A stretch of DNA of 64,000 nt from Hanleya hanleyi (Eukaryota; Mollusca; Polyplacophora; Lepidopleurida; Hanleyidae), in contig JAVTVY010019563.1 in NCBI GenBank assembly GCA_036873755.1, positions 1 through 64,000 of the forward strand, given 5' to 3'. Position 1 is the stretch's first letter. Every line of letters begins with the position of its first letter. The notes under the pieces are model-generated. The model saw only the letters and a list, made by a program, of their open reading frames with translations, was not told the origin of the DNA and searched no databases. Made by a program: the position numbers and the translations under genes. Below are positions 11,264 to 24,778 of this stretch, in pieces.

Positions 11264-11512
11264 TTACACTTCATTTGAATAGGCATCCCTTCTTCTCATA
11301 ACCCTAGAATGATCAGGATCCACGTAATACCAGCTTGCAGAATTAACTATTGTTTTCCTTCCCCCGCAATAAGAAATGATACTGGAGTAAATGTATGACG
11401 TACAGGTTAGACCATGTTCAGAACTGACAGATGCCGCGCCCGTAGAGTAATCATTGTATGACGTACAGGTTAGACCATCTTCAGAACTCACAAGTGCCGC
11501 GCCCGTAATCAT
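11264..11512 (-). other. Open reading frame through the first satellite units
   Basis: On the minus strand the 63-bp unit is exactly 21 codons and reads DYSTGAASVSSEHGLTCTSYN where the DNA has GTATGACG. Units with GTATCACG put a TGA in that frame. Only the first units, where GACG prevails, stay open. No homologue was recognised; this may simply reflect the sequence. Confidence 0.2.
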
Positions 11513-14500
11513 TAAGTACAGGTTAGACCATCTTCAGAACTGACAGATGCCGCGCCAGTAGACTAACCATTGTATGACGTACAGGTTAGACCATCTTCAG
11601 AACTGACAGATGCCGCGCCTGTAGAGTAACCATTGTATGACGTACAGGTTAGACCATCTTCAGAACTGACAGATGACGCGCCCGCAGAGTAATCATTGTA
11701 TCACGTACAGGTTAGACCATCTTCAGAACTGACAGGTGACGCGCCCGTAGAGTAACCATTGTATGACGTACAGGTTAGACCATCTTCAGAACTGACAGAT
11801 GACGCGCCCGTAGAGTAATCATTGTATGACGTACAGTAACCATTGTATGACGTACATGTTAGACCATCTTCAGAACTGACAGATGCCGCGCCCGTAGAGT
11901 AATCATTGTATCACGTACAGGTTAGACCATGTTCAGAACTGACAGATGCCGCGCCCGTAGAGTAAGCATTGTATGACGTACAGGTTAGATCATCTTCAGA
12001 ACTGACAGATGCCGCGCCCGTAGAGTAAGCATTGTATCACGTACAGGTTATACCATCTTCAGAACTGACAGATGCCGCGCCCATAGAGTAATCATTGTAT
12101 CACGTAGAGGTTGGACCATGTTCAGAACTGACAGATGACGCGCCCGTAGAGTAATCATTGTATCACGTACAGGTTAGACCATGTTCAGAACTGACAGATG
12201 CCGCGCCCGTAGAGTAAGCATTGTATCACGTACAGGTTAGACCATGTTCAGAACTGACAGATGACGCGCCCGTAGAGTAATCATTGTATCACGTACAGGT
12301 TAGACCATGTTCAGAACTGAAAGATGCCGCGCCCGTAGAGTAATCATTGTATCACGTACAGGTTAGACCATGTTCAGAAATGACAGATGCCGCGCCCGTA
12401 GAGTAATCATTGTATGACGTACAGGTTAGACCATCTTCCGAACTGACAGATGCCGCGCCCATAGAGTAATCATTGTATCACGCACAGGTTAGACCATGTT
12501 CAGAACTGACAGATGCCGCGCCCGTAGAGTAATCATTGTATCACGTACAGGTTAGACCATCTTCAGAACTGACAGATGCCGCGCCCGTAGAGTAATCATT
12601 GTATCACGTACAGGTTAGACCATGTTCAGAATTGACAGATGCCGCGCCCGTAGAGTAGCCATTGTATGACGTACAGGTTAGACCATGTTCAGAACTGATA
12701 GATGCCGCGCCCGTAGAGTAATCATTGTATCACGTACAGGTTAGACCATGTTCAGAAATGACAGATGCCGCGCCCGTAGAGTAATCATTGTATGACGTAC
12801 AGGTTAGACCATCTTCCGAACTGACAGATGCCGCGCCCATAGAGTAATCATTGTATCACGCACAGGTTAGACCATGTTCAGAACTGACAGATGCCGCGCC
12901 CGTAGAGTAATCATTGTATCACGTACAGGTTAGACCATCTTCAGAACTGACAGATGCCGCGCCCGTAGAGTAATCATTGTATCACGTACAGGTTAGACCA
13001 TGTTCAGAATTGACAGATGCCGCGCCCGTAGAGTAGCCATTGTATGACGTACAGGTTAGACCATGTTCAGAACTGATAGATGCCGCGCCCGTAGAGTAAT
13101 CATTGTATCACGTACAGGTTAGACCATGTTCAGAAATGACAGATGCCGCGCCCATAGAGCAATCATTGTATCACGTACAGGTTAGACCATGTTCAGAAGT
13201 GACAGATGCCGCGCCCTTAGAGTAATCATTGTATCACGTACAGGTTAGACCATGTTCAGAACTGACAGATGCCGCGCCCGTAGAGTAATCATTGTATCAC
13301 GTACAGGTTAGACCATGTTCAGAACCGAAAGATGCCGCGCCCGTAGAGTAATCATTGTATCACGTACAGGTTAGACCATGTTCAGAAATGACAGATGCCG
13401 CGCCCGTAGAGTAATCATTGTAGGACATACAGGTTAGACCATCTTCAGAACTGACACATGCCGCGCCCATAGAGTAATCATTGTATCACGTACAGGTTAG
13501 ACCATCTTCAGAACTGACAGATGCCGCGCCCGTAGAGTAATCATTGTATCACGTACAGGTTAGACCATCTTCAGAACTGACAGATGCCGCGCCCGTAGAG
13601 TAATCATTGTATCACGTACAGGTTAGACCATGTTCATAATTGACAGATGCCGCGCCCGTAGAGTAGCCATTGTATGACGTACAGGTTAGACCATGTTCAG
13701 AACTGATAGATGCCGCGCCCGTAGAGTAATCATTGTATCACGTACAGGTTAGACCATGTTCAGAAATGACAGATGCCGCGCCCATAGAGCAATCATTGTA
13801 TCACGTACAGGTTAGACCATGTTCAGAAGTGACAGATGCCGCGCCCTTAGAGTAATCATTGTATCACGTACAGGTTAGACCATGTTCAGAACTGACAGAT
13901 GCCGCGCCCGTAGAGTAATCATTGTATCACGTACAGGTTAGACCATGTTCAGAACTGACAGATGACGCGCCCGTAGAGTAAGCATTGTATGACGTACAGG
14001 TTAGACCATGTTCAGAACTGACAGATGCCGCGCCCGTAGAGTAATCATTGTATGACGTACAGGTTAGACCATGTTCAGAACTGACAGATTCCGCGCCCGT
14101 AGAGTAATCATTGTATCACGTACAGGTTAGGCCATGTTCAGAACTAACAGATGACGCGCCCGTAGAGTAAGCATTCTATCACGTACAGGTTATACCATCT
14201 TCAGAACTGACAGATGCCGTGCCCATAGAGTAATCATTGTATCACGTAGAGCTTAGACCATGTTCAGAACTGACAGATGCCGCGCCCGTAGAGTAAATCA
14301 TTGTATCACGTACAGGTTAGACCATGTTCAGAACTGACAGATGCCGCGCCCGTAGAGTAATCATTGTATCACGTACAGGTTAGACCATGTTCAGAAATGA
14401 CAGATGCCGCGCCCATAGAGTAATCATTGTATCACGTACAGGTTAGACCATGTTCACAACTGACAGATGCCGCGCCCGTAGAGTAATCATCGTATCACGT

Positions 14501-17500
14501 ACAGGTTAGACCATCTTCAGAACTGACAGATGACGCGCCCGTAGAGTAATCATTGTATCACGTACAGGTTAGACCATCTTCAGAACTGACAGATGGCGCG
14601 CCCATAGAGTAATCATTGTATCACGTACAGGTTAGACCATCTTCGGAACTGACAGATGACGCGCCCGTAGAGTAATCATTGTATCACGTACAGGTTAGAC
14701 CATCTTCAGAACTGACAGATGACGCGCCCGTAGAGTAATCATTGTATCACGTACAGGTTAGACCATGTTCAGAACTGAAAGATGCCGCGCCCGTAGAGTA
14801 ATCATTGTATCACGTACAGGTTAGACCATGTTCAGAACTGACAGATGACCCGCCCATAGAGTAATCATTGTATCACGTAGAGGTTAGACCATCTTCAGAA
14901 CTGACAGATGCCGCGCCCATAGAGTAATCATTGTATCACGTACAGGTTAGACCATCTCCAGAACTGACAGATGCCGCGCCCGTAGAGTAATCATTGTATC
15001 ACGTACAGGTTAGACCATGTTCAGAAATGACAGATGCCGCGCCCATAGAGTAATCATTGTATCACGTACAGGTTAGACCATGTTCAGAAGTGACAGATGC
15101 CGCGCCCGTAGAGTAATCATTGTATGACGTACAGGTTAGACCATCTTCAGAACTGACAGATGACCCGCCCATAGAGTAATCATTGTATCACGTACAGGTT
15201 AGACCATGTTCAGAACTGACAGATGCCGCGCCCGTAGAGTAATCATTGTATCACGTACAGAATTATTGTATCACGTATAGGTTAGACCATCTTCAGAACT
15301 GACAGATGCCGCGCCCATAGAGTAATTATTGTATCACGTATAGGTTAGACCATGTTCAGAACTGACAGATGACGCGCCCGTAGAGTAAGCATTGTATCAC
15401 GTACAGGTTAGACCATGTTCAGAACTGATAGATGCCGCGCCCATAGAGTAATTATTGTATCACGTATAGGTTAGACCATGTTCAGAACTGACAGATGACG
15501 CGCCCGTAGAGTAAGCATTGTATCACGTACAGGTTAGACCATGTTCAGAACTGACAGATGACGCGCCCGTAGAGTAATCATTGTATCACGTACAGGTTAG
15601 ACCATGTTCAGAACTGACAGATGACGCGCCCATAGAGTAATCATTGTATCACGTAGAGGTTAGACCATCTTCAGAACTGACAGATGCCGCGCCCATAGAG
15701 TAATCATTGTATCACGTACAGGTTAGACCATCTCCAGAACTGACAGATGACGCGCCCATAGAGTAATCATTGTATGACGTACAGGTTGGACCATCTTCAG
15801 AACTGATAGATGACGCGCCCGTAGAGTAAGCATTGTATCACGTACAGGTTAGACCATGTTCAGAACTGACAGATGACGCGCCCGTAGAGTAAGCATTGTA
15901 TCACGTACAGGTTAGACCATGTTCAGAAATGACAGATGCCGCGCCCATAGAGTAATCATTGTATCACGTACAGGTTAGACCATGTTCAGAAGTGACAGAT
16001 GCCGCGCCCGTAGAGTAATCATTGTATGACGTACAGGTTAGACCATCTTCAGAACTGACAGATGCCGCGCCCATAGAGTAATCATTGTATCACCTACAGG
16101 TTAGACCATGTTCAGAACTGACAGATGCCGCGCCCGTAGAGTAATCATTGTATCACGTACAGGTTAGACCATCTTCAGAACTGAGAGATGCCGCGCCCGT
16201 AGAGTAATCATTGTATCACGTACAGGTTAGACCATGTTCAGAATTGACAGATGCCGCGCCCGTAGAGTAGCCATTGTATGACGTACAGGTTAGACCATGT
16301 TCAGAACTGATAGATGACGCGCCCGTAGAGTAATCATTGTATCACGTACAGGTTAGACCATGTTCAGAAATGACAGATGCCGCGCCCATAGAGCAATCAT
16401 TGTATCACGTACAGGTTAGACCATGTTCAGAAGTGACAGATGCCGCGCCCTTAGAGTAATCATTGTATCACGTACAGGTTATACCATGTTCAGAACTGAC
16501 AGATGCCGCGCCCGTAGAGTAATCATTGTATCACGTACAGGTTAGACCATGTTCAGAACTGACAGATGACGCGCCCGTAGAGTAAGCATTGTATGACGTA
16601 CAGGTTAGACCATGTTCAGAACTGACAGATGCCGCGCCCGTAGAGTAATCATTGTATGACGTACAGGTTAGACCATGTTCAGAACTGACAGATTCCGCGC
16701 CCGTAGAGTAATCATTGTATCACGTACAGGTTAGGCCATGTTCAGAACTGACAGATGACGCGCCCGTAGAGTAAGCATTGTATCACGTACAGGTTATACC
16801 ATCTTCAGAACTGACAGATGCCGCGCCCATAGAGTAATCATTGTATCACGTAGAGCTTAGACCATGTGCAGAACTGACAGATGCCGCGCCCGTAGAGTAA
16901 ATCATTGTATCACGTACAGGTTAGACCATGTTCAGAACTGACAGATGCCGCGCCCGTAGAGTAATCATTGTATCACGTACAGGTTAGACCATGTTCAGAA
17001 ATGACAGATGCCGCGCCCATAGAGTAATCATTGTATCACGTACAGGTTAGACCATGTTCAGAACTGACAGATGCCGCGCTCGTAGAGTAATCATTGTATG
17101 ACGTACAGGTTAGACCATCTTCAGAACTGACAGATGACGCGCCCGTAGAGTAATCATTGTATGACGTACAGGTTAGACCATCTTCAGAACTGACAGATGA
17201 CGCGCCCGTAGAGTAATCATTGTATCACGTACAGGTTAGACCATCTTCAGAACTGACAGATGGCGCGCCCATAGAGTAATCATTGTATCACGTACAGGTT
17301 AGACCATCTTCGGAACTGACAGATGACGCGCCCGTAGAGTAATCATTGTATCACGTACAGGTTAGACCATCTTCAGAACTGACAGATGACGCGCCCGTAG
17401 AGTAATCATTGTATGACGTACATGTTAGACCATCTTCAGAACTGACAGATGACGCGTCCGTAGAGTAGGCATTGTATCACGTACAGGTTAGACCATGTTC

Positions 17501-19806
17501 AGAACTGACAGATGACGCGCCCGTAGAGTAATCATTGTATCACGTACAGGTTAGACCATGTTCAGAACTGACAGATGACGCGCCCATAGAGTAATCATTG
17601 TATCACGTAGAGGTTAGACCATCTTCAGAACTGACAGATGCCGCGCCCATAGAGTAATCATTGTATCACGTACAGGTTAGACCATCTCCAGAACTGACAG
17701 ATGACGCGCCCATAGAGTAATCATTGTATGACGTACAGGTTAGACCATCTTCAGAACTGATAGATGACGCGCCCGTAGAGTAAGCATTGTATCACGTACA
17801 GGTTAGGCCATGTTCAGAACTGACAGATGACGCGCCCGTAGAGTAATCATTGTATCACGTACAGGTTAGACCATGTTCAGAACTGAAAGATCCCGCGCCC
17901 GTAGAGTAATCATTGTATCACGTACAGGTTAGACCATGTTCAGAAATGACAGATGCCGCGCCCATAGAGTAATCATTGTATCACGTACAAATTAGACCAT
18001 GTTCAGAAGTGACAGATGCCGCGCCCGTAGAGTAATCATTGTATGACGTACAGGTTAGACCATCTTCAGAACTGACAGATGCCGCGCCCATAGAGGAATC
18101 ATTGTATCACGTACAGGTTAGACCATGTTCAGAACTGACAGATGCCGCGCCCGTAGAGTAATCATTGTATCACGTACAGGTTAGACCATCTTCAGAACTG
18201 ACAGATGCCGCGCCCGTAGAGTAATCATTGTATCACGTACAGGTTAGACCATGTTCAGAATTGACAGATGCCGCGCCCGTAGAGTAGCCATTGTATGACG
18301 TACAGGTTAGACCATGTTCAGAACTGATAGATGCCGCGCCCGTGGAGTAATCATTGTATCACGTACAGGTTAGACCATGTTCAGAAATGACAGATGCCGC
18401 GCCCATAGAGCAATCATTGTATCACGTACAGGTTAGACCGTGTTCAGAAGTGACAGATGCCGCGCCCTTAGAGTAATCATTGTATCACGTACAGGTTAGA
18501 CCATGTTCAGAACTGACAGATGCCGCGCCCGTAGAGTAATCATTGTATCACGTACAGGTTAGACCATGTTCAGAACTGACAGATGACGCGCCCGTAGAGT
18601 AAGCATTGTATGACGTACAGGTTAGACCATGTTCAGAACTGACAGATGCCGCGCCCGTAGAGTAATCATTGTATGACGTACAGGTTAGACCATGTTCAGA
18701 ACTGACAGATTCCGCGCCCGTAGAGTAATCATTGTATCACGTACAGGTTAGGCCATGTTCAGAACTGACAGATAACGCGCCCGTAGAGTAAGCATTGTAT
18801 CACGTACAGGTTATACCATCTTCAGAACTGACAGATGCCGCGCCCATAGAGTAATCATTGTATCACGTAGAGCTTAGACCATGTTCAGAACTGACAGATG
18901 CCGCGCCCGTAGAGTAAATCATTGTATCACGTACAGGTTAGGCCATGTTCAGAACTGACAGATGCCGCGCCCGTAGAGTAATCATTGTATCACGTACAGG
19001 TTAGACCATGTTCAGAAATGACAGATGCCGCGCCCATAGAGTAATCATTGTATCACGTACAGGTTAGACCATGTTCACAACTGACAGATGCCGCGCCCGT
19101 AGAGTAATCATCGTATCACGTACAGGTTAGACCATCTTCAGAACTGACAGATGACGCGCCTGTAGAGTAATCATTGTATCACGTACAGTTTAGACCATCT
19201 TCAGAACTGACAGATGACGCGCCCGTAGAGTAATCATTGTATCACGTACAGGTTAGGCCATGTTCAGAACTGACAGATGCCGCGCTCGTAGAGTAATCAT
19301 TGTATGACGTACAGGTTAGACCATCTTCAGAACTGACAGATGACGCACCCGTAGAGTAATCATTGTATGACGTACAGGTTAGACCATCTTCAGAACTGAC
19401 AGATGACGCGCCCGTAGAGTAATCATTGTATCACGTACAGGTTAGACCATCTTCAGAACTGACAGATGGCGCGCCCATAGAGTAATCATTGTATCACGTA
19501 CAGGTTAGACCATCTTCGGAACTGACAGATGACGCGCCCGTAGAGTAATCATTGTATCACGTACAGGTTAGACCATCTTCAGAACTGACAGATGACGCGC
19601 CCGTAGAGTAATCATTGTATGACGTACATGTTAGACCATCTTCAGAACTGACAGATGCCGCGCCCGTAGAGTAATCATTGTATCACGTACAGGTTAACCC
19701 ATCTTCAGAACTGACAGATGACGCGCCCGTAGAGTAATCATTGTATCACGAACAGGTTAGCCCATCTTCAGAACTGACAGATGACGCGCCCGTAGAGTAA
19801 CCATTT
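11393..19806. repeat. 63-bp satellite array, ~130 units
   Basis: The consensus unit runs from ATTGTATCACGTACAGGTT through ACCATGTTCAGAACTGACAG to CGCGCCCGTAGAGTAATC, 63 bases. Variants recur at fixed places: GTATGACG/GTATCACG, ATGTTC/ATCTTC, GCCGCG/GACGCG, CCGTAG/CCATAG. Blocks of units are duplicated: the marker CCCATAGAGCAATC occurs at 13151, 13781, 16385 and 18402, so 630 bp (10 units) and 2017 bp (32 units plus one base) separate copies. A damaged unit lies near 15255. No gene or spacer structure is present. Confidence 0.97.
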
Positions 19807-19809
19807 TCT

Positions 19810-20222
19810 GGCCAAAGTATGGATTATACAGAACCAGACGCAGTAATCTATACGTTATAGCCAAAGTTAGGTGAAAGGAACGAAAGTCTCCTCACGGGAA
19901 AGAATACTGTACCGTAAATTTATTATTCCAATCGACGTGGTCGCAAGTAGATTGAATGACTGACCAGACGCTTGTATTTACGATACAGGGAAAATTGATA
20001 ACCTCCAATGCAGCCAACTTCCCACCCAAACCAAAATGCAAACAGTGAAGAATTTTGGAATAGATATGAAAAAAGACGCAGCTTTCAATCAAACCATTCG
20101 CTGAAGATTTCAGCAATAATCTGGATACAGGCAATCCACATTCGGAGCGATTGTCGGGTTTATTGGTTAGACAGCGTATAGCCCTATATTAAACCCGTTC
20201 ATATCCTAGCCTATCCATAGCC
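19810..20222. other. Flank between satellite and PLE relic
   Basis: No recognisable gene. The minus-strand ORF of 80 codons at 19892-20134 shows no motif I know. Confidence 0.4.
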
Positions 20223-20412
20223 CTATATATATATCACTCTCTTTGCTAGCGATACTAGCCCCATCCTCTCTACTACTGATCTCGATATACTAGTTGAGAC
20301 AATGAACTTGAAAAGAGTCACAATATGTTTGCATGGTGTATAGATAAAGTTCGACAATTCACAATCACAACTATAGCCTCCTGACGTGTATAAGTTCCAG
20401 TCAAACTCCTTG
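20223..20412 (-). pseudogene. PLE linker region downstream of the endonuclease (split fragment)
   Basis: The minus strand encodes GYSCDCELSNFIYTPCKHIV, a Cys-x-Cys...Cys-x-His-Ile-Val pattern. It looks like a SWIM finger but also fits the Cys-x-Cys...His-Ile-Val linker between GIY-YIG and RT in permuted PLEs. Removing the 4.7-kb element at 20413-25150 and one TTG repeat joins this frame exactly to the endonuclease frame ending at 25151, so it is the continuation of that ORF. Beyond about 20290 it no longer resembles the RT-proximal part of the copy at 36.7 kb. Confidence 0.6.
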
Positions 20413-20775
20413 TAGTCCGGCAGATATGTAACATGATTGTGCACTTTTTGATAAAAGCATGAAATTTGGCAGGATGATAGATAAACACATATGATTCATT
20501 TTTGGAGGGGGAGTCCGGCTTGTAAATCCGTATTTTGGCCGCCATCTTGGATTTCAAAATGGCCGCCATCAAATACCACAAAGTCGTATTTCTGCACTTC
20601 TGAGACACATAGGAGGCCAATTTAAACGGTAATACCCACATTTGCGTACTCAAGGAAGCAGATCAACACAGTTTTGTTGCATCAGAACTGATGGAATTCG
20701 AGATGGCGGCCGTTTTCTTTTCAAAATGGCTGCCGAGAATCGCTTATTTTCATTGTTATGTGACTTACGTGAACA
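20413..20775 (+). repeat. Left terminal inverted repeat of the 4.7-kb element
   Basis: It pairs with 24779-25150 in inverted orientation. The sequence is diverged (indels and substitutions throughout), so the element is not a recent insertion. It contains several GATGGCGGCC/GCCGCCATCTTG motifs. Confidence 0.8.
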
Positions 20776-20859
20776 GATGCACAAACTTCTACTTCTGAGT
20801 AGCCTAAAATGGTTTTCATGTCTTTGGACACTGCATGGTTACTTGTGGACAAGTGACAC

Positions 20860-20911
20860 GTGTGGTTAAGTTTCCACATGAACAGCTGCAATAAAAGCGA
20901 GGTTGAGATAC
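20860..20911 (+). ncRNA. Conserved hairpin motif, instance D
   Basis: GTGTGG pairs with CCACAT (20860-20865 with 20874-20879). It is followed by GAA and a hairpin CAGCTGC-AATAAAAGC-GAGGTTG, then AGATAC. This matches the PLE-tail structure at 38.46 kb in layout and loop, but the stem bases differ. Confidence 0.5.
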
Positions 20912-22029
20912 TACGGCTGCATCCTAGAATCCCCCGTATTCTAAAGTCTGAAAGTGAGGTACCAAGAGAAGTTATTCTGTAGACTGATATGGTTGATTTT
21001 CAGTCGCCAAACGTAAACTTTACCCACCTTTTACATATCTCTCCAACTCATTCACATAGCTGATATCCGGAATAGGTCACATCTTGGGTATTTACCTAAC
21101 TCTACATTTGATTGACCTGACATGTGGCATCGTGTATTTCCATCGGTGATGTCTGCAATATATGAAGTTAGTGACGCTGGAGACTAATCTCCGTGACAGA
21201 GTGCTGAGCATAATTCGAATAGATTAAGCTTGTTGCATGTATATATAGTTTCCCCAATCCAAATTGAATCAGCATTGATTATCCATATCTATATCTATAT
21301 CCCCAATATAGATATTCTGTTCGAAATAGAATATGATAATTTCTGAGGAGTCAAAATGGCTGCCATTCAATTTTCGTGTTAGTTTTCCATTCCCACTCAC
21401 TTGGAGAAGCCCCTCTTGAACAACGGAGAAAAAGCTGACCCCATCTGTGGCGAGTCTGTGCGGCGGATATGTCAGCATGACTCCCTTCTTTGTGAGAATT
21501 CACTCAAGACTCTCATACTTTACTGGATGATTTTAAACACCCAGTCTCATTCCATCCATCGCGAAGAAACAGCAAGCTTGTTGACAAGTTGTTGATAAAC
21601 CTAGCGTCTAGTCAATCACTCAGTATGATCCCTCGTCAATAATACAATTTCTGCGCGCATAATTCATATAACAGCATTAATAGCACCAAAATAAAAACAA
21701 TCATACAATTCAAGCGCCAAGAGAAAATGCATTCTTCAGCGAGGTCAGTTGGGGCTTGGACTCCGACACTTCGCGGCAGCTTGGCCTTCTCGAGTCCGCT
21801 TGTTTCAATGAAATTTCTCTAGATTTGTTTCTCTGGGAACATTAGAAATTGATTATGACACAGGTTCCGATTTCATTAACTATTTTGGCTACACAAGCGT
21901 TTTTGGTCTTCTTGCTTTCCGGCAAATCCTTACTCTCTTCGGGAAAAGGTTTCCAATATTTCTCGAAGAGTTCAAAAAGCAAATCATTTTAGTATGGAAC
22001 AGTACTTGAATTCCCCTTTTCGTCTTCTC

Positions 22030-22175
22030 CGTATGCTCATGGTTGATCATGGATGTACATGTACATGTATACTAGCCAGTTATCGTTGTGATGCAGGAAT
22101 CTATAGCTGTTCAGGAGCTGTCTGGTTCAACACGAGTTTGTCTGGTTCAACCAGAGCTGTCTGGTTCAACCAGAG
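22030..22175. repeat. Short tandem repeat (CTGTCTGGTTCAAC)
   Basis: About three units of 20-22 bp, GAGCTGTCTGGTTCAACC, occur in the interior of the 4.7-kb element. Nearby 23045-23100 has three 20-bp units of the CTTCCTGTAAGGGCAGC type. Confidence 0.7.
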
Positions 22176-22824
22176 CAGGTTGTAAGGACAAAGCTTTGGA
22201 AATTAGAGATGTGGTTTTGATAGATGTGTGTGCTTCAGAATGAGCAAGCGATAAATAGTCAGAAAATATCTGTTTGAGGAAGTTGCAAGTAGTCGTCTCG
22301 GTTTAGAATTTCTGCAGTAGTGATTTTTTTTACGAATGTACTGGTATTGATGTCTAGCTTCAACACATATATTTCCACCAACAAGGATGAAATAAAAACT
22401 ACGAGACACACTGTAAGTGTCCTGTATCACTTTTGCTTAGAGCAAACAAAGCAGTGCGAATTTTGTCGACTTTGTCAAAACGTATATAATGAGTCTCTGC
22501 GCATTCAGTGAGAGGCCACATTTTACAATTCATTAGTCCACTAAAGATGTGAAGAGGCAGAGGCACTAAGATTACTGAAAAAAATGAGCCTTATCCAACC
22601 TATCATCAGCGAAGTCATTTGGTTTTCACAAACATCTGGGTGGGGTGGCATGCCCGGTTCTAAAATTATGTGAGCCTTCTTAACCAGCGCCTAGCTACCC
22701 AGCGCAAAAGGGCAGCTCACCAATTTCCAATGTACGAGATGTCACAGCGAAACAGCTCACCAATTACCAGTATACGAGTTGTCAGAGCATTTCCATCATA
22801 GCTCTCTAGATTTGTATCTAATAC

Positions 22825-22908
22825 CGCTTATGCCGGTGCTAGGGGCCGCGTGGTCATATCATCCAAGTTGCCACATGAACAGGTACAATAAAAGCGTACC
22901 TGAGATAC
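22825..22908 (+). ncRNA. Conserved hairpin motif, instance C
   Basis: It contains CCGCTTATGCCGGTGCTAGG, then GTGG...CCAC, then ATGAACAG and the perfect hairpin CAGGTAC-AATAAAAGC-GTACCTG (22880-22902), then AGATAC. A further 8-bp pairing, AGCACATA with TATGTGCT, follows at 22909-22946. The stem differs from the PLE-tail copy at paired positions. Confidence 0.6.
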
Positions 22909-24778
22909 AGCACATATCACGAATCGTTAGATTCTTGGTATGTGCTTTAGAATAGGTTAACCAGAAGACTATTCTGTGAAGTCATGTGACGCAGTCAGTA
23001 TGTCGGCACCTCTTCCCACTTCCCTTATATGTGTTGTAATTCTTGTAAGGGCAACATGACTTCCTGTAAGGGCAGCAGGACTTCCTCTAAGGCCAGCGGC
23101 ACCACCATCACCTTTTTCATTTGTGTTCTATCGCCATTACTGGAAACTAGCATTGTGATTCGAGGATGACAAAATGCTCATTGACAAGCTAGTCAAATAT
23201 GTAGTCATGCCTGTATTTGGTATATTGGAGTGCAATATTCATAGATTCAGTTTGTCGTTGAAATCTCATACCGGAATCAGCAATACAAATGATGCGAAAA
23301 CCAGAACTAGTAATTCAACCTACAGTTTTGTATGCCAGTACTGGAACTTTGGATTTCAATCACACTTTTGTCGGCTCGGCTGGCAGGATAGGCAACCCGG
23401 GAACCAGCATCATCCCCATTCAATGCTTCAAACTGTGACACTTTGTCCACAACATTATGAATAACCATTTCTATCATACAACTAAGTTCGATCATTAGAG
23501 AAATTGTGGTCAACAAATATAACATAGATTACTGATATGAGCTTATTCCATTTCCGGTGTAACTGATAAATATGAATCTGGTAATGGAACTCCTTCAACG
23601 ATGGAGCAATGGTAGCACAGTCAACTGACATGCATGGCAAAACCAGTTCATCGCGGTTGAACTTTCCAAAAATTTGCGACTAAAACTCTCTGACTAGTGG
23701 CATATCCTATTGAGAAAATTCTGGACATGCTTGCATAATACTATAGGTTTGCAAGATATCACGGAAAAGCTTAAAAACTCCATCATAGTAATCTGATCTT
23801 GAAGGGCAAGGTTAAGGAAAGAGCTTAACCCAGACATTTTGTGGTAAGTTTCAGCCGTTTAGCTCCAAGTGTAGGGAGAATATTTCGAGGACATTGCCTA
23901 TCAAGACCAGACACGGCTGGACCCAATATCGCCAGGGAAGAACCAACTGATACTGATTATGCCACATCCACTGACTGAAGGGATTATCAGATTTAGTTTT
24001 TTGTTAGTATTTTAGTATCCATGTGTATGATAATGGTGGTCGTCTCCGACTGGGCATTGTTCCACACAGAAGTCCCTTAACCAGTTTCCTCGGCCAAAGC
24101 AATGTGTAAACCAGCCTTGTATCAGATATCCATTTCAGGCTTCAATGTTCGCTGATGGCGAAAAGCTTGATATCCAATATGGTGTACTAACAGGGATTTT
24201 TAACCATAAAAAGCTCGCCAAGGGACGTATTTAGTCCATGTACATGTGTGACCTAATCATACTCACCTGACTCAACTAAGTCCACTGTGCCGCGAGTTGT
24301 CGAAAGTTGAGCCAGGGTCGACCTCGTTGAAGAATGCTATTGTTTACGAGGTTATACTGTGTTACTGTTTGATCATAAAAGTAGCAATTGGACTATTGAT
24401 GTTTGTAGAGGTCTGGAAGAGCTCCCAACCGAAGGGAGTGCGTATGGAGACCCGCCGTTCAGGCTTCTTCTGGTTTCTGGTTTCTTCTCCGTTCTTCAGG
24501 AGAAGCTTCTCTAAGTAAGTTTGAATAGAGAACTTATACCAAAGATGAATGACAGCCAGTTTGATGTCCATTTTCAGAAACCAGAGCATTCTATCAGTAG
24601 TAGCTGATGTGGCTGCATGATAAACTGTAGATGCAGCAAGGTTAACCCACATTGTGCTGGAATTTCTCTCTAAAATATGATTAATGTTATATATTGCAGG
24701 TATCAATGGTACATGAATGAGTGTCTACTGATGCCAAAAAATCATCTTAAGTCACCCAAAAGTAGAGTTTTGCCTATC

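Noticed and set aside
11393..19806. CRISPR array
   Set aside because: Units are contiguous 63-bp repeats with no unique spacers, and the sequence is eukaryotic with no cas genes.
20223..20412. SWIM zinc finger of a MULE-type transposase
   Set aside because: The Cys-x-Cys...Cys-x-His pattern fits, but removing the adjacent 4.7-kb element puts it in frame behind a PLE endonuclease, which explains it better.
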